In this document: one piece after another, positions 1 through 11,448 of the stretch
Position numbering within the stretch: the first letter of the stretch is position 1
How the letters are laid out: each line of letters opens with the position of its first letter
Source: Cordilura impudica
Lineage: Eukaryota; Arthropoda; Insecta; Diptera; Scathophagidae
Assembly: GCA_963682025.1 (NCBI GenBank)
Contig: OY821521.1
Span: forward strand, 54,024,408-54,088,407
Direction: 5' to 3'
DNA length: 64,000 nucleotides
Notes under the pieces: model-generated
Databases searched by the model: none
What the model saw: only the letters and a program-made list of their open reading frames with translations
What the model was told of the DNA's origin: nothing
Made by a program: the position numbers and the translations under genes

Positions 1-569
1 TCAGGGAGATTAGGGGTATGATGCAGTATTTAAATGCCACACTCAATCAAGACCTTTTAACAATAGGTTCGATTTCAATGCTAGTAAGGCCCAATGTTGT
101 TTGTTGACCCATATACAGGCCATGGAGTCATCATTGTCGTCTATATGGTGTAGATATTGAGGAATCAGACGCTCTTGATAATCTGGCCATGAAAATTCAG
201 TGTGATATCCATTCCAATTGTCAAAAGAAGCTTTCAAGTGCATAGATTTCCTCAATCAGTCCAAGAATTAAACCCATCAACTTCAACCTTACTATTTATA
301 CACCTTTATTCGAGAAAAAATTGAATACAACTCCCATATATGGGCAGGGGTTTTAGAGTCTATTTTAAAGCTTCCGGTTCGTGTACAAAGGAAGGCATTG
401 GTGCTTATGCACCAGTAGAGTAACCAACTCTATTGACACATTGGAGCATCTTCGGAGAGTTGGTTGTGTTACACTTAATTAAGGCTAGTTTACACTATCA
501 AACTTTGTAACACGACCTGTTACAACCTGAGTTGTTTTTTTTTTGGTAATATTAAAAAAAAGGTAAATA
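1..569. other. Unassigned sequence
   Basis: A 70-codon open frame on the minus strand (43-255) has a non-simple composition (residues such as WNGYHTEFSWPDYQ) and could be a relic of a coding region, but I do not recognise it and nothing supports a start or an intron. The rest shows no feature up to the mini-me-like repeat. Confidence 0.3.
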
Positions 570-1355
570 AAAACAAGTAAGAAAATTATAGTAGGTCTAG
601 ACCGGCTATACGATACCCTATACCATGCGCTTAGAGACCCTATCTCTTTGGCCCAACTAACTGGATATAGAAAATAAGCATAAACCAAATTTGAGTGGGA
701 TTTTTATTAATTTTTTCAGCTGCAGATATGAAAAAGTTCATATCGGATGCTATATCTATATGGGGACTAGGCCCAAAAATGGACCGATCCTGACCATGTT
801 TGGTAAAGTCTCTCGTATTTTGCAAAAATATATTCAAACAAAATTTGAGAAGAATTAGTGCAATATTTTTTTGTTTTTGATAGATTTAAGTGAAGATCGG
901 GAAGCAGCTCTATATGGGGCCTTTGACTAAGAGTTGTCCAATAGGGATCATTTTTAGACTACTGATTAATGGATGAAATATATACATACAAACCCAATTC
1001 GACTAAGATTTGTATGATAATTTGGATCTTATGGCAATATATGTTTATTTCATAGGGGTCATTTGTATGGGGGCTAGGTCTGAACATGGACCGATTCTCA
1101 CCAATTTCAATAGCGTTCATCCCATGGCCGATGAAAGATCAAATACCAAATTTCATCAAAATATATTCATATTTGCGACCTGCAGTTTGATTACAAGCAC
1201 AAAGACGGACGGACAGACATCGTTAAATCGAATCAAATAGTGATTCTGATTCGATCGGTATAATTAAAGATGGGTGTAGGTCAAATATTTTTGGTTGTTA
1301 CAAACAGCAGCACAAAGTCATTATACCCAAACCACATAGTGGTATAGGGTATAAC
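570..1355 (+). repeat. Long mini-me/DINE-like repeat, copy 1 (near full length)
   Basis: First of about eleven copies of one dispersed family. The plus orientation begins ACAAGTAAGAAAATTATAG, followed by an imperfect palindrome built on GTCGGTCTAGACCGAC. It ends in a second hairpin, ACCACATAGTGGTATAGGGT. Near the 3' end a GACGGACGGACAGACATCG tract corresponds to the (GTCY)n core of dipteran mini-me/DINE-1 elements. Open frames inside recur between copies (for example residues VICMGARSEHGPI) but are short and broken by different stops, so the repeat is read as non-coding. Confidence 0.75.
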
Positions 1356-1539
1356 AAAGAAAGTGGAAATGAAATATAAATTTCAAAATAAATTTGTTTC
1401 TTATTCTAAACAGCTGTTTTCATACTACTTGAGTGTGATGGTTTAATTGACGTAAGTATGCAGAAATAATGTCGGTAGGACTTCATAGCAGTCCGATGAA
1501 TTTTATCGGATTATTATGTCGAAAAATCTAGCGACAGAG

Positions 1540-1900
1540 TGGTATCATGTAAGTGGGCTTTTATAGATATTACAATGGGATAATAAAATAAGGATAAGGG
1601 AAATCTCTAGAACCCTTGTATTTCTACGCACCACTCGCTCATCTTGCAGATATCATCCATTTGCAAGTCTATTGGCCAGTGTATCGCACATCTCATTACC
1701 GCGTAAATTCGTTTATTAGCCGCCGCACAAGCCGTATGTGGAATAAACTTCCCACTGTGGTCTTTCCTGTCACTTACAATATAGATAAATTTAAATCAAA
1801 TATCCACAAATACTACTGCCTATGCCCTCCTACCCATAACATATTTTCCTGATATCAGCACAATGCACACTGCACACTGCATCATGAGTGCTTATGTATA
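1540..1900 (+). pseudogene. Non-LTR retrotransposon 3' end (reverse transcriptase C-terminus and 3' UTR)
   Basis: The frame at 1616-1852 contains SFISRRTSRMWNKLP followed by DKFKSNIHKYY. This is the usual C-terminal signature of LINE polyproteins in jockey/CR1-like clades (R-T-S-R-x-W-N-x-L-P, then a short hydrophobic stretch, then FK). Only the last 60 to 70 residues remain, so this is a 5'-truncated insertion. The following 3' UTR (about 1825-1900) resembles the tail of the tRNA-derived SINE at 44.6 kb. The clade cannot be fixed from so short a segment. Confidence 0.6.
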
Positions 1901-1929
1901 TAAAAAAAGTATTAAAACCAAAGTTCAGA

Positions 1930-2585
1930 AAATACACACATCAAACACAAAATGTTCTGTTCTAGAACAACCAGCACATATTTTTAATTTCATTTCAATT
2001 ATGTGTGTTTCTAAATTTTGTACTTTGCCAAACACAATCATACATGTGTTTCGTTTTAATACTTGATTGTGAACACGAACATGTTTCTATCACGTATTGT
2101 TTTATTCGAACACACATAAACCACACAGTTTCGAGTGTAGCTTTATTTTAAGTTCGTGTTCTGGCACGTGTATTGCGGGAAAACATAACATGAATAATAA
2201 ACAGGTTCGAGTTCAGTGAATAACAACAGTTTAATTTTTGCCACACAGAGAAATTTTTATTTTTTTGTTTTATGAATTATTTTCGTTTTTTTAGTTAGTT
2301 TTTTATTTTTTTATTTTTATTATTTTTTTATTTTTATTATTTTTTTATTATTTTTTTTTTATTTTTATTATTTTTTTTATTTTTATTATTATCTTTTTAT
2401 TTTTATTTTTCATAGCTGCTAATGAATTATTTTAGATTTTTTTAAATAAATTTGGTTGAAACAATTGTCGTCGTTTTTATCGGGGTGTATCGGATTTTTT
2501 CGGTCGCGAGTGGATAATGTTTTAATTTGCTGTACGCATTCAGGAACACGAGCTGAAAATAAACTTACACTAGAACTTGTGTATT
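1930..2585 (+). repeat. Repeat shared with the foldback-like element at 31.7-32.4 kb
   Basis: About 1960-2180 (TTATGTGTGTTTCTAAATTT through a stretch with ACACATAAACCACACAG) closely matches 31745-31945. About 2415-2560 (CTGCTAATGAATTATTT, then GGTTGAAACAATTGT, then CGCGAGTGGA) matches the right arm of the palindrome at 32270-32380. Between them lies an AT-rich (TTTTTATTA)n tract. Unlike the second copy, the left arm of the palindrome is missing here. No coding capacity is seen. Confidence 0.6.
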
Positions 2586-2589
2586 ATTT

Positions 2590-2866
2590 ATGTTTCCTCA
2601 AAAATTAACTCGGAAAAATATTAGGAGCTTCTCGATGACGTACTTATCGATTTTTGTGATGATATGGCTGGTACAGATAGAAGTTTTCAGCACGATAATG
2701 CTTTTATACACAGTTCCAAGACAACTAAGACCTTGTTACCGTCCCAAAATACAAACGTGTTGGACTGGCCGGCCTGCAACCCTGATATAAATTCAATCAA
2801 AAATATATGTACATCATCATTTGGGAAACAATACGAAAACGTTAAAAGCTTAACAAGAGAATAAAA
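2590..2866 (+). pseudogene. Tc1-like transposase fragment (catalytic core)
   Basis: The plus-strand frame at 2664-2864 reads FQHDNAFIHSSKTTK, then NVLDWPACNPDINSIKN. This corresponds to the second catalytic Asp motif (QxDNAPxH) and the third catalytic motif (VLDWPAxSPDLNPIEN) of Tc1 transposases. The Asp of the DN motif is present. The final acidic residue is absent (SIKN replaces PIEN), and the N-terminal DNA-binding domain and first Asp are missing. It is a dead fragment; no TIR was recognised. Confidence 0.7.
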
Positions 2867-2869
2867 TAA

Positions 2870-3251
2870 ACTGAAATGATATAAATAGATTAATGAATTC
2901 AATGCCTCAACGACTTCAAGAAATTATGATCAGAAATATATATCGAATATATATATATTTCAAAAAGTGCTATCTGCAATTACAAGATAATTTATATTTG
3001 GTTTTAAACTATTCTATAAGATAACTGTTATCTATAATAATGATTTTAATTTTCAACATCAACAGTTGGATTAGTCCTTAATGTATATTGTAGTAAACTG
3101 ATCTAATGAATGTATTGGTGTTCCTCGCTGTCCTCAAAAATATTGTTAAAGCAGATAACACTTTTTGAATATAAACCTTCGAAATATTTGTTGCATTTTA
3201 TGTATAAAAAATGTTTAAGTTTGGTCTTATAATTACTTTCTTTGAATATCT
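2870..3251. other. AT-rich spacer, nothing recognised
   Basis: AT-rich sequence with short ATAT runs and no ORF, TIR or repeat match that I can support. Confidence 0.4.
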
Positions 3252-4840
3252 TCTATATATTAATACGTGAGGGTAAATTTTTAGTTCCCTTTTTAAGCAA
3301 TATGCGGGCAGGGAGGAGTGTGAAAATTGGCATAGTTATAGTTCATATGGCTGGGAAGCTGAGAATGATAAAATTTATGTTTAATCTGTCTTAAAAATAT
3401 ATTATCATGATCAATATTGCATATACACTTTCAGAGTAATTCAAAATAAAAATAAATATATTTTTTAAAAATTTTTATATAATAAAAAAGGTACAACCTG
3501 GTCTATTCTTACCAACTTATATACTCTCATAATTTAGTTATAGAGGTGGTGTGGTCATTTATCAAATATTCAAACTTTTGCCTGCTTCAAAAGCTGCAAA
3601 TAGATTCTTTTATATTTTTTAAAACTCAATTAAATATCATCGTGTCTTGTTTTCTCACTCATTTCTAAAGAGTTTGGTATCGATTGTCTTCTCTACAATC
3701 CATAAGTATAAACGTAGTTTTTTATTATTCGTTTTTCGTTTTTTTTTTCTCCTTTTGTAAAAAGTCTGTGTTTTTTAAGTTGCTATTGTGTTTGGAGAAG
3801 ATGCTTGAAAATTCCATTAAATTGCTTGTTAACCTTTTAAACTTTTATCACTAAATTACCAAGACAACAAACAAATTACACACAAAAAAGAATCTCGCTC
3901 GTAGTGTCACTCCGCTCTATTTAAATTGCATTGTTGTTGTCTGATCCATATTGTATGGAATCTATTCTTTGTATTCTATGAGTAGATTTCAGTATGTAGT
4001 TGTTGGTAATGCTACTTCAACTAATTACTTGCATATTTTCTGCATTTTTTTAAAGTTAATTAAAAGGCCATGTAATGCAATTACTGGTTAATTCTATTGA
4101 AAATAAAAGCTGTTAATATTGGTGTAATATATTTTCATTTAGCTTATTCTTTTATGTTCATAAGATGCAATTTGTCTTATAGACAACTAAATAAGGGGGT
4201 ATAATAAGGGTACATCTTTCAGATGTTAGAAATTAATTCTTTCTATAAAAAACATCATTGTTTTTGTAAAAACAAAATAAATAAATAATCGTAATAATAA
4301 ATAGTAATAGTCAAGGCGATTTATTGTGACCTATGTAACTTTGTCTGTTTTAAACCGATTTTGGCTAAACATACCTCATTTGAAAGGTATTTCTTTTTAG
4401 CTGTCCACCATGTTTACAGATTTGCACCGTCTAGAAAAAAATTTTTTTTTGAGTAAAATTCATTTAAAGTTGCTACATACATAAAATTATACAAGGCTGT
4501 GTGTGTGTTTATTAAAGTTGATAATGTGTTTGCAAAAACAGTATATGAAAAGCACTGTTTTGAATTGAAAAATAATTTTGGACATAAACCAATAACGCAA
4601 TCGAATTTTATTATAATAATTGCATATCACAAGCCCTGTATTGAATTGTGAATTGGCTAAAATTAGCATTCCTTCAGTTGACATACAAGGTGGTTCAAAT
4701 TCCTTTAGGCTCTTATTTCTGTGTGTTCAACAAATATTTTTAATGAAAGAAATTTAATGAATTCAATTGATTAAAAAATATTGAAAGAAATAAAATTTTC
4801 TAGAATTTGCACTCGAATTTCGAGGGCTGGGCTCTGCTAG
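3252..4840 (+). mobile_element. Non-autonomous Helitron-like element 1
   Basis: The 5' end begins TCTATATATTAATACGTGA. The 3' end carries a short palindrome built on CTCGAATTTCGAG, then GGCTGGGCTCTGCTAG, ending CTAG and followed by T. A TC start, CTAG end, hairpin 10-15 bases before the end and insertion between A and T are the Helitron hallmarks. The shorter copy at 5205 shares both termini, which supports the boundaries. There is no Rep/helicase coding sequence, so it is non-autonomous. About 4300-4480 recurs in the fragment near 40.75-41.09 kb. Confidence 0.75.
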
Positions 4841-5204
4841 TTGTAATCAATACTGGTATAAAAAAGAAAAACAATTAACTTTAAATTTAAAAGACATTTG
4901 AATTTACCGCGGCTGTAGGAAATATCGCGAATGAAAAGTCGCCAAAAATAAAAATGAAAAAGGGCAAAAAAAAAATAAAAAAAAAATTCCATACAAAATT
5001 CCCTCAAATAACAAATCAGAAATGACCCAACTTTTTTTTTTTTTGGTATTTTTCAAATTTTGTTTGGCCCATTTTTCGGCCATTTTGCGTTTCTTTAATT
5101 TTAGTGCATTGCAGTCGAAATCCGTAAAAAATACTTCAAACAAATTTTGATTCATTTTTGATTCTCACATATAAATATTGCGTAGAAATATATTTTTTAA
5201 TGTA

Positions 5205-5612
5205 TCTATATATTAATACGTGAATGAAATTTTTTTATCTCTTTTTAAGCAAAATGAGGGCACGGAGGAGTGTGAAATTTGGCATAGTTATAGTTCATAT
5301 GGAGGAGAAGCGGAGAACGATAAAATTTATGTATAATATATGTTAAAAATATATTAAATTAAAATAAAATAAAATATTTATAATAATTCGTTACACCCTG
5401 TTAATGTGAATGATTTAAATTGTATATCACATGCCCTGTGTTGAATTGTGAATTGCTAAAATTGATTAGCATACCTTTGGGCTCATTTAAGTATTCATTA
5501 ATATTTTATATACATATGAATACAGTTTAAAAAACATTGAAAGAAAAAATTAAACGGAAAAATAATACTTCCTAGAAATTGCACTCGAATTTCGAGTGCT
5601 GGGCTATACTAG
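5205..5612 (+). mobile_element. Non-autonomous Helitron-like element 2 (short)
   Basis: 408 bases from TCTATATATTAATACGTGAA to GGCTATACTAG, with the palindrome CACTCGAATTTCGAGTG before the end and T after it. It keeps the common 5' block (ATGAGGGCACGGAGGAGTGTG) and 3' block of the family and lacks the middle of element 1. This short form defines the family termini most clearly. Confidence 0.8.
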
Positions 5613-6021
5613 TTCATACAAATACTTATTATACCGTTATAAAAATAATTGAAGCGTGTCTTGTACAACTTCAAGGCAATATGGGTAGTGAAAATGGTCC
5701 ATCCTTTTGCCAAACTGGTTGCTTTCATTAAACCGCTTGATGTACCTTCCGCTGCAGGCGAAAAATTTTAACAAAATCTCGCCAAACTGGTTGCTTGCCT
5801 TTTTAAAACGCTGGGTGTATCGCGCGATTTTTTGTTAATGCGATTCATATTAGCCGATAAAATGTGTGGGAAGTCAAAAAATATAAAGATCATCAACCAA
5901 CGCGTATGTTGTATGTTATGTTTATTGAAGTTGTAGTAATTAATGAAAAAAAGTTACAAGTTAACAACAATCTGCATTTATTCATTTATAAATTTTTTTT
6001 ACAGAAATTTGTCTTGAATAT
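5613..6021. other. Spacer with a short direct repeat
   Basis: GCCAAACTGGTTGCTT occurs twice (about 5708 and 5782), giving an imperfect duplication of roughly 75 bases. No gene or element ends were recognised. Confidence 0.4.
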
Positions 6022-6879
6022 TCTAAAAATTAATACGTGAAGGTAAATTTTTAGTTCCCTTTTTAAGCAATTTGCGGGCACGGAGGAGTGTGAAAATTGG
6101 CTTAGTTGTAGTTCATATGGAGGAGAAGCTGCGAATGATAAAATTTATGTTTAATCTGTCTTAAAAATATACCAAATTAAATAAAATAAAATAATAATAA
6201 TTCGTTACACCCTGTTAATGCGAATGAATTAAATTATATATCAAACGCTCTGTGTTGAATTGTGAATTGCTTAAATTGATTAAATTACCTTAAGGGTCAT
6301 TTAAATATTCATAAATTTTTTTATATATCTTATATATTAATCTTATATATTAAAAGAATTTATGAATAAACTTTGCATTCAAGACTTTTTTTCAATATTT
6401 TTCTTCTCTCAAACCACTATAACTAGAGTTCTAATTAACGTAGGCTGTTGACACTCAGTGGATCAAGCTCCTTCTTTTGAGCTATTAACTGCTTAAATTC
6501 GTTGGGTTTGAGGAAAGTTATGCGTGGAGAATCAACTTTACTTTTACTGTACGTTAACTTATCTTGGCATATTTTGGCATTATTGTACGTTAACTTCTCT
6601 TGGCAAATTCGTTAGGTTTGAGGAAAGTTATGCGTGGACAATCAACTTTACTTTTACTGTACGTTAACTTCTCTTGGCATATTTTTGCATTACTGTACGT
6701 TAACTTCTCTTGGCAAATTTTGGTATTATATTATAAAAATTAATATAATATAATATAATGCTGCGGAGCAGCAGGGGTCCTCTAGTATAGATTAAAAAAA
6801 CTTTGGAAGATAAAAATTGAATGAAAAGATAATATATCCTAGAATTTGCACTCGAATTTCGAGTGCTGGGCTATACTAT
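6022..6879 (+). mobile_element. Helitron-like element 3, interrupted by a second Helitron
   Basis: It starts TCTAAAAATTAATACGTGAA and ends with the palindrome CACTCGAATTTCGAGTG followed by GGCTATACTAT, so the terminal CTAG has decayed to CTAT. It carries the same blocks as elements 1 and 2. A different Helitron family is inserted inside (6341-6785). Confidence 0.7.
6341..6785 (+). mobile_element. Nested Helitron-like element of a second family
   Basis: It begins TCTTATATATTAAAAG (a partial duplicate of this start lies at 6328) and ends TGCTGCGGAGCAGCA, a perfect short hairpin, then GGGGTCCTCTAG followed by T. The interior holds tandem copies of a segment with TACTGTACGTTAACTTCTCT and GGCA, roughly 6500-6720. 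Removing it rejoins the flanking Helitron sequence across an A/T junction, as expected for a Helitron insertion. There are no coding regions. Confidence 0.65.
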
Positions 6880-7060
6880 TAAACATTTAGCCGTCAATCA
6901 AACGCTTTAACATTAAAATTTTCATAAATCAGAAAGTGTATTTATTTGTGGAATGAATAAATAAATAAATTTCTGATGCAGAAACGTTAAGAATGTTGAT
7001 GGTAGCATTCAGTATTTTTCAAAGAGACATTTCAAAAGAATTAGTCAAAATTGTTTCAAA
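6880..7060. other. AT-rich spacer
   Basis: No supported feature beyond an ATAAATAAATAAAT run near 6950. Confidence 0.3.
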
Positions 7061-7069
7061 ACATATTTT

Positions 7070-7350
7070 GGTTCTCTAACGCGTCAAATCTCAATTAGTT
7101 TCTGACTACCAGAAAAAAATGGAACGTAAAAAGGTCTGATTTAGCACCGTGTCAATTCTGGCTATTCAATAACCTCGAAAGACTACTCCGAGATATCACT
7201 TTGAATGGATTGAATAGATAAAAGTCAAATCGCTTTGTAGTCCATTCCGAAAATGGACTTTAACATCTGTTTCGAGGATTAGAAGACACGTGGGCATAAA
7301 TGTATGTGAGGAATAAATATTGATTTTTCATTTTATAACTAAAGTCACCG
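7070..7350 (+). pseudogene. Mariner transposase C-terminal relic
   Basis: Read on the plus strand, about 7134-7190 gives SDLAPCQFWLFNNLERLLR. This matches the mariner motif around the third catalytic Asp (SPDLAPCDFWLFxxLKRxLRG), with the catalytic Asp itself changed to Gln. Downstream, near 7290, comes a degraded W-x-K-x-x-x-S-G segment corresponding to the mariner C-terminus. Stops interrupt it. The N-terminal two thirds are absent. Confidence 0.6.
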
Positions 7351-7359
7351 TATCTTTTG

Positions 7360-8433
7360 AACACAGCAGTATTTGGTTATGGTTGGATTAAATTGCATTG
7401 ACTATAAAAATTCACAAATTAGTTTCGGTATGAAAACTATCGAGAGAATTGTTATCAAAATTAATGCAACCAACTTATAAATTTTTTTTGTCGCTTCGAA
7501 AAAAAAAAAACATCTTCTTGATGTGAATAGCCTTAATAAATTTATAAACATAAATTATGCATTTCTTTGATATTGCTAATGCCATTTGAATATGTTAAAT
7601 GATTAAAAGGTTATCGTTTGTGTGGAAATTGCTAGACTTTTAGAAAATAAATTTTTATAATACTTTTCTAAGAAGTAATTAGTAACAAGTAAAAGTATTT
7701 TGTTGATAATAAAATCGATCAGACTTTTTTCTTATATTGATGTTTGCTAAGCTCACACACAGTACTTTTTAAAATGTTTTCTGTGTTAAGAAGTAGTTAT
7801 TTAAAAGAAAACGATTTTTTCTTTGCAATAAAATAAAAGTTAGTTATTTTAAAGAACTGTTCTAATGAAATATTTTTTTTTTTTTTTTGGCAAAGAATTT
7901 AAATTTTTATAGAAATATTTTATTTATGGCTGTGTGTTTTTTAATTTTTTCTATTGTGATGTTTACATACTCTAAAGTCCACGTATAGTCGTGTTTCATT
8001 TTGTCTCGACTTTATCGTGCCTTCAACAGGCAACTGAGCAATGCAATGCCTGGCTCATAAGGATTTAAAGAACTTATGATTAATTGCTTTTTGCAATAAA
8101 TTAATGGCATCTGTTGCTAACGAATAGTGTAGATAATATTATATTCAACTAAATAATTTTTTACCATAAATGACATAAGAATGAAAATTTTGTAGAATTA
8201 ATTAAAAAAAAACAAGTAATAGCGTTAAATTCCATATTACCTTCCATACCTTCAATTTTGTATTTACAGCGATGGTTTTTCCTTTTCGAAATGTTAATAA
8301 ATTTGAGGTTTACAGTGCAATGGGGCGGATTAAACCAAATTGCATTGGTCCAAATAGTTTGTCCTTTAAATTTTTAAAATTAGCGCATTTTATTATATTA
8401 TTTATATTATAACAACATCTTTATACCCAAGTA
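7360..8433. other. AT-rich unassigned DNA
   Basis: Poly-A and poly-T runs (about 7498 and 7868) and no ORF, RNA gene or element end that I can support. It ends at the TA target site of the Tigger element. Confidence 0.4.
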
Positions 8434-8766
8434 CTGTAGAATCTCACAAATTAGAGCTCTCACAAATTAGAACCGTCCAAAAATTAGAACCGGCCATTCC
8501 ATGTATTGTACGCTCTGAAATTAGAATTAGAACCTTTGGTTCTAATTTCTGGAAGTTTTGTTTTTTTTTTTTTGTTTTGTATTTTCACTACATATTATTT
8601 TTTTGCTCATTGAAGTAAAAATAAAACGGGGAATCCCCGAGTTATTCGTGATGAGTACAATTCGGTCATATGCATGTGAAATTTGATATGCTTGTACAAA
8701 TTTGGGTTAGTTAATGACTGAAGGTCAAAGTGAAAGTTGTTCATACGTGTGAAAGTTTAAAAAAAA

Positions 8767-10237
8767 TGTCAAATAAACGTAAAAAAACACCTTATCTTTG
8801 GATACTAAGGTTAAAATATTAAAAAAGCTTAATGAAGGCGTAAGTGGAAATTGTTTAGCTCAAGATTTTAATGTTGCAAAATCTGCCATAAGCTACATAA
8901 AATCAAAAAAAAAAAAAAAAACAAGAAATAATGGATGCAGTGGCCTGCACCTATCACGAAGCAAAAAAAATCTTTACACAACGCAGAATATGAGGAAATG
9001 GAAAAGTGTCTTTATAAGTGGTTTTTAAATCAACGTGAAAAGAGGAACACATATACAGGGCCCTTATTAAAAGCAAAAGCTAAGTCAATTTTTAGTGAAG
9101 TGTACCCCGATAAAGGTGAAAACGCATTTACTGCAAGTGATGGATGGTTTTCCAAATTTAAAACCCGTCATGGAATACGGTTTTTAAAAATTGGTGGTGA
9201 AATACTTTCGAGTGATGTTGGTGAGGTCACTCCATTTCTACACAGATATCGTGCAAAAGTCGCGGAAATGGGTTTATTGGAAACACAAATCTATAATGCT
9301 GATGAAAGCGGATTATTTTTCCGTTTCCTTCCCGATAAAACATTTGTCGCTGATTGTGAAAAAAGTGCCCAAGGATTTAAAATTAAAATTTTCAATTTTG
9401 CTAGGCGCAAATTCTGATGGTTCACACAAATTAAAACCATTGGTTATTGGAAAAGCTAAAAAGCCAAGATGTTTCAGAGGATTTGATAACCCACTTCATT
9501 ATGACTTTTCGAAAAATGCTTGGACGACTTCCCGTATTTTTCATCATTGGTTTCACAAGATATTTATCAAAGGAGTATGTTAAACCAATGCATATTTTAA
9601 GTTCCTTACATATTTTAAAATTTTTGTTTTTTTTTTACAGGTCATCCGATTTTCTGAAGACAATAATTTGCCCCCAAAAGCTCTTCTGCTAGTAGATAAC
9701 TGCTCCGCTCATGCACCAATTGATAAACTTCAAAGCGAGGATGGTAACATAATTGCATATTTTTTGCCGCCAAATGTTACAGCAGCTGTGCAGCCAATGG
9801 ATCAAACTCCTATCAAACTGACAAAACTTATTTATAGAAAGAAGTTGCTATCTCAATTAATTGGTGATGGTGGTGATATTGATAAGCTTTTGAAACGGTA
9901 TTCAATACGAGATGCAATAATATTATGAAAGCAAGCATGGGATGAGATAACACAGGCAGTTCTAAAAAATTCTTGGTCCAAATTATTAAATTGGGACTCA
10001 GGCTATTACGACAGAGATGATGATTTGCCACTAGCACAATTGGTTCAACAAAATGAGGATTGCAATGAAGTTCTTCAACTAAATCTTAATCTTTTGAATG
10101 AAATTATGCCAAATAATTCCGTAACTGTAAATGAAATCGAGGAATGGAATGAAGACGTGTTTACTGGCGGATCTAATGCAGAGAATAGCGATGAGGAGGC
10201 TTCAGGCGTCAGCTATTCGTCATTCAAAAGTCCTTGA
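8767..10237 (+). pseudogene. Tigger-like (CENP-B/jerky family) transposase, disrupted, with a 66-base intron
   Basis: Domains appear in order. An N-terminal psq-type helix-turn-helix (KVKILKKLNEGVSGNCLAQD) is followed by a second CENP-B-type HTH (AFTASDGWFSKFKTRHGIRF). The DDE catalytic core then shows the first Asp in NADESGLFFRFLPDKT, the second in LLLVDNCSAHAP and VQPMDQ downstream. The tail contains NEIEEWNED, as in Tigger proteins. An intron with GTATGT donor and TTTTTTTACAG acceptor (9575-9640) joins KG to VIRFSED in frame. Lesions are a slip in a poly-A run near 8905-8925, a frameshift near 9390-9400 and an in-frame TGA at about 9926. It is inactive but only moderately decayed. It would have acted in the nucleus on its own TIRs. 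Confidence 0.85.
9575..9640 (+). other. Spliceosomal intron in the Tigger transposase gene
   Basis: GTATGT donor, pyrimidine-rich tail and ACAG acceptor over 66 bases, the usual size of short fly introns. Removal joins the reading frame across the DDE domain between the first two catalytic residues. Confidence 0.7.
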
Positions 10238-10739
10238 AGGCATCAAGAATGTTATAAAATGGTGCAAAACCAGTGACATATTTTCCAGTAAACACATGTC
10301 CAACCTGTTGGACCTCCGTAACGATATCGTTGTATCCAGTTTAAATAAATCAAAAAAACAAACAAGTATTACTGATTTTATGTTAAAAAACATGTTATGT
10401 TATAAAAAAAATTTTTTAAGTTTTTCTATGAATTTAATATGTCCAATTAATTAAATATTATTAAATAAAAATTGTTTTGTGTTAAAATAAAGGTTACATG
10501 ACTAGTTTTATTATAATTTTATGTAAAAAAAAAATGTCCAGAAATTATAACTTTTCAGAAATTAGAACTGCCCGATGTACAAAGTGGTTCTAATTTCTGA
10601 GATTCTACTGTAGTTGGAAAATGGCAAGAGTTGTACCAGAAATATATCCTGGTACAAGTGCTACTAATTTTGAAAAGTTAAAGAAAGGATGGTTTATCGG
10701 AACATGTTTTTGATTTTTTTTTTAAGGTTGTAGTTTCGA

Positions 10740-11224
10740 TGACTTTGTTAGTGGAAGGTTGCTCACGCTATTTTATAAAACATATAAATTTGGTTTTCCA
10801 GCTTACCTAGCATCGAGATTCACTTTTTCAAGCTCATCACGAACTTGTGCTCTTATTTGTCGCCGATTCAATACATCTATAATGCAAAGATCTTTTATAA
10901 TACAAGTTATTCGCTTGTGGAACAGCATAATTCCATATAGCTATTGAAATTTTTCTTTATCTGTCCATTGTTTCGTAAAATTGATTGTAGATCTTATGTA
11001 AACAATTATAAAGTAGACGTTGTTGATGCCCCATTTTGTATATAAAATTTTAAAATGTTTAGTATTCGTGTTTTAGAGATGCAATTTAAAAATACTATTA
11101 AGTTATTTAATCAGTTATTTACGATATAATATTTATTAAGTTTAATGTGTTAATATTAACTCTAATCTGTTTGGGCCTAACAAAGGATTTTTGATTCATT
11201 GCAAATAAATGAAATGAAATGAAA
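10740..11224 (+). pseudogene. 5'-truncated LINE, C-terminus and 3' tail
   Basis: The frame at 10759-10947 reads AYLASRFTFSSSSRT, then QRSFIIQVIRLWNSI. This is a LINE polyprotein C-terminal pattern (R-S-F-x-x-x-x-x-R-L-W-N-S-x-P). It is followed by about 270 bases of 3' UTR ending in ATAAATGAAATGAAATG, a short tandem tail typical of jockey/I-type LINEs. It differs in sequence from the LINE remnant at 1.6 kb. Confidence 0.65.
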
Positions 11225-11448
11225 ATTCGTCTACATCGATCCCCCTTTTACACGGTACTCGTTTTACATGTTTTCGTTCTTACACGAGATTTTGTTTGAA
11301 GTTAAAAAAATAATAATAAAGATAAAGATGAACGAAATATGTACATAAGAGCGCATTTTAAACTTACACGCACTTAATTATGTCTACTTGATTTAATTTT
11401 ATTCATCTGGTAACACTTGTGTAGTAGTTATGTATGTATGAATATGTA

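Larger units (their letters stand above)
8434..10610 (+). mobile_element. Tigger/pogo DNA transposon, full length, TA target duplication
   Basis: The element is 2177 bases with TIRs of about 25 bases: left CTGTAGAATCTCACAAATTA, right (reverse complement) CAGTAGAATCTCAGAAATTA. Each is flanked by TA (8432-8433 and 10611-10612). The CAGT start, TA duplication and size fit pogo/Tigger. Several extra AATTAGAACC motifs lie just inside the left end (to about 8555) and one inside the right end, probably transposase-binding repeats. It holds one broken transposase gene. Confidence 0.85.

Noticed and set aside
570..1355. Recurring frame with VICMGARSEHGPI in several mini-me-like copies
   Set aside because: It recurs because the repeat is conserved at DNA level. 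Stops and shifts differ between copies and no copy has a long frame.
4904..5155. 83-codon minus-strand frame
   Set aside because: Runs of Lys and Phe from poly-A/poly-T tracts; no similarity or context.
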